Origin: Burkholderiales bacterium
GTDB taxonomy: Bacteria > Pseudomonadota > Gammaproteobacteria > Burkholderiales > Burkholderiaceae_B
Assembly: GCA_005788065.1 (NCBI GenBank)
Contig: SXZD01000214.1
Location: 1 to 12,851, forward strand
Direction: 5' to 3'
Length of the DNA: 12,851 nucleotides
In this document: one piece after another, positions 12,618-12,851 of the stretch
Layout of the letters: the number at the start of each line of letters is the position of its first letter
How positions within the stretch are numbered: position 1 is the first letter of the stretch
Notes under the pieces: generated by a model
The model's database searches: none
What the model saw: the letters and a program-made list of their open reading frames with translations, nothing else
Told to the model about the DNA's origin: nothing
Translations under genes and position numbers: made by a program

Positions 12618-12851
12618 ATGAAGAAAAAACTGATTGCATCACTGATCGGAATGTCCTTGTTGGGCGCAGGCGGCGCAATTGCTGCCGGTGTCACAGATGC
12701 CATGATCGAGAAAGATGCAGCAACAACCGGAGACGTTCTCAGTTGGGGTATGGGGACGGAAGGTCAACGTTATTCGCCGCTCAAACAGATCAATACCAGC
12801 AACGTCTCCAAGCTTGTTCCGGTGTGGTCAATGTCCTTCGGTGGCGAGAAG
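12618..12851 (+). CDS. PQQ-dependent alcohol dehydrogenase, ExaA-like (partial, N-terminus only)
   Basis: The first 78 codons of a periplasmic quinoprotein alcohol dehydrogenase; the gene runs off the right edge. Residues 1-23 are a signal peptide (KKK, hydrophobic core LIASLIGMSLLGAGG, cleavage near AIAA). The mature start, TTGDVLSWGMGTEGQRYSPLKQINTSN followed by VWSMSFGGEK, matches the first propeller blade of Pseudomonas ExaA-type ethanol dehydrogenases and Mdh2-like enzymes closely. It fits MxaF methanol dehydrogenase less well. These enzymes oxidise short alcohols in the periplasm with PQQ and Ca or a lanthanide, passing electrons to a dedicated cytochrome c. The metal-choice residue (the extra Asp of lanthanide enzymes) and the active-site disulfide lie beyond the window. 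GGGGGAG, ending 4 nt before the ATG, supports the start. Confidence 0.9.
   Translation, partial: MKKKLIASLIGMSLLGAGGAIAAGVTDAMIEKDAATTGDVLSWGMGTEGQRYSPLKQINTSNVSKLVPVWSMSFGGEK

Noticed and set aside
11770..12621. Plus-strand 283-codon frame spanning the metallopeptidase-like gene
   Set aside because: It runs antisense to the HExxH gene and across a terminator and the quinoprotein promoter region; it has no start signal and no domain.
1..12851. Insertion sequences, tRNA, rRNA or phage genes
   Set aside because: No transposase or integrase motifs, tRNA cloverleaf or rRNA-like sequence was seen on either strand.

Overview
The window is about 58% GC by eye and looks like a chromosomal segment of a proteobacterium, most likely beta or gamma. 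The evidence is an ErpA-type iron-sulfur carrier, a TonB-dependent outer-membrane receptor, Tat-exported Sox enzymes, a short Ni-type GloA, and a quinoprotein alcohol dehydrogenase. No tRNA, rRNA, CRISPR array or insertion sequence was found. The lineage is an inference from gene content and was not tested.

Left part (1-2679): a partial amidohydrolase of the D-aminoacylase type and a TetR-family regulator lie in tandem on the minus strand, with a perfect 16-bp palindrome between them. An ErpA-like gene diverges from tetR. It converges, with a 4-nt overlap, on a minus-strand acyltransferase-3 membrane protein.

Centre (2680-9108): after a 260-bp intergenic region with several inverted repeats comes a tight plus-strand run. 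It contains gloA (lactoylglutathione lyase), a DhlA/DhmA-type haloalkane dehalogenase, soxC, soxD, soxB and a small exported c-type cytochrome. Gaps are very short or genes overlap: 8 nt between gloA and the dehalogenase, 38 nt dehalogenase/soxC overlap, 17 nt soxC/soxD overlap, and an ATGA junction for soxD/soxB. This looks like one operon. It joins cytoplasmic detoxification and dehalogenation to periplasmic sulfur oxidation, yet holds no soxYZ or soxAX. A heptanucleotide tandem repeat separates soxB from the cytochrome. A DUF1232/YkvA membrane protein follows.

Right part (9109-12851): a TonB-dependent receptor lies on the minus strand. Upstream of it, also minus, is a small HExxH putative metallopeptidase with a good terminator after it. 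A divergent plus-strand gene enters at the right edge. Its N-terminus resembles ExaA-type PQQ-dependent ethanol/methanol dehydrogenases, and the gene continues beyond the window.

Working together (inference): the dehalogenase would turn haloalkanes into alcohols, the periplasmic quinoprotein could oxidise those alcohols, GloA would remove reactive aldehyde-glutathione adducts, and SoxB/SoxCD would oxidise protein-bound sulfane sulfur, passing electrons to c-type cytochromes. The joint dehalogenase-Sox operon is the most unusual aspect of the window.
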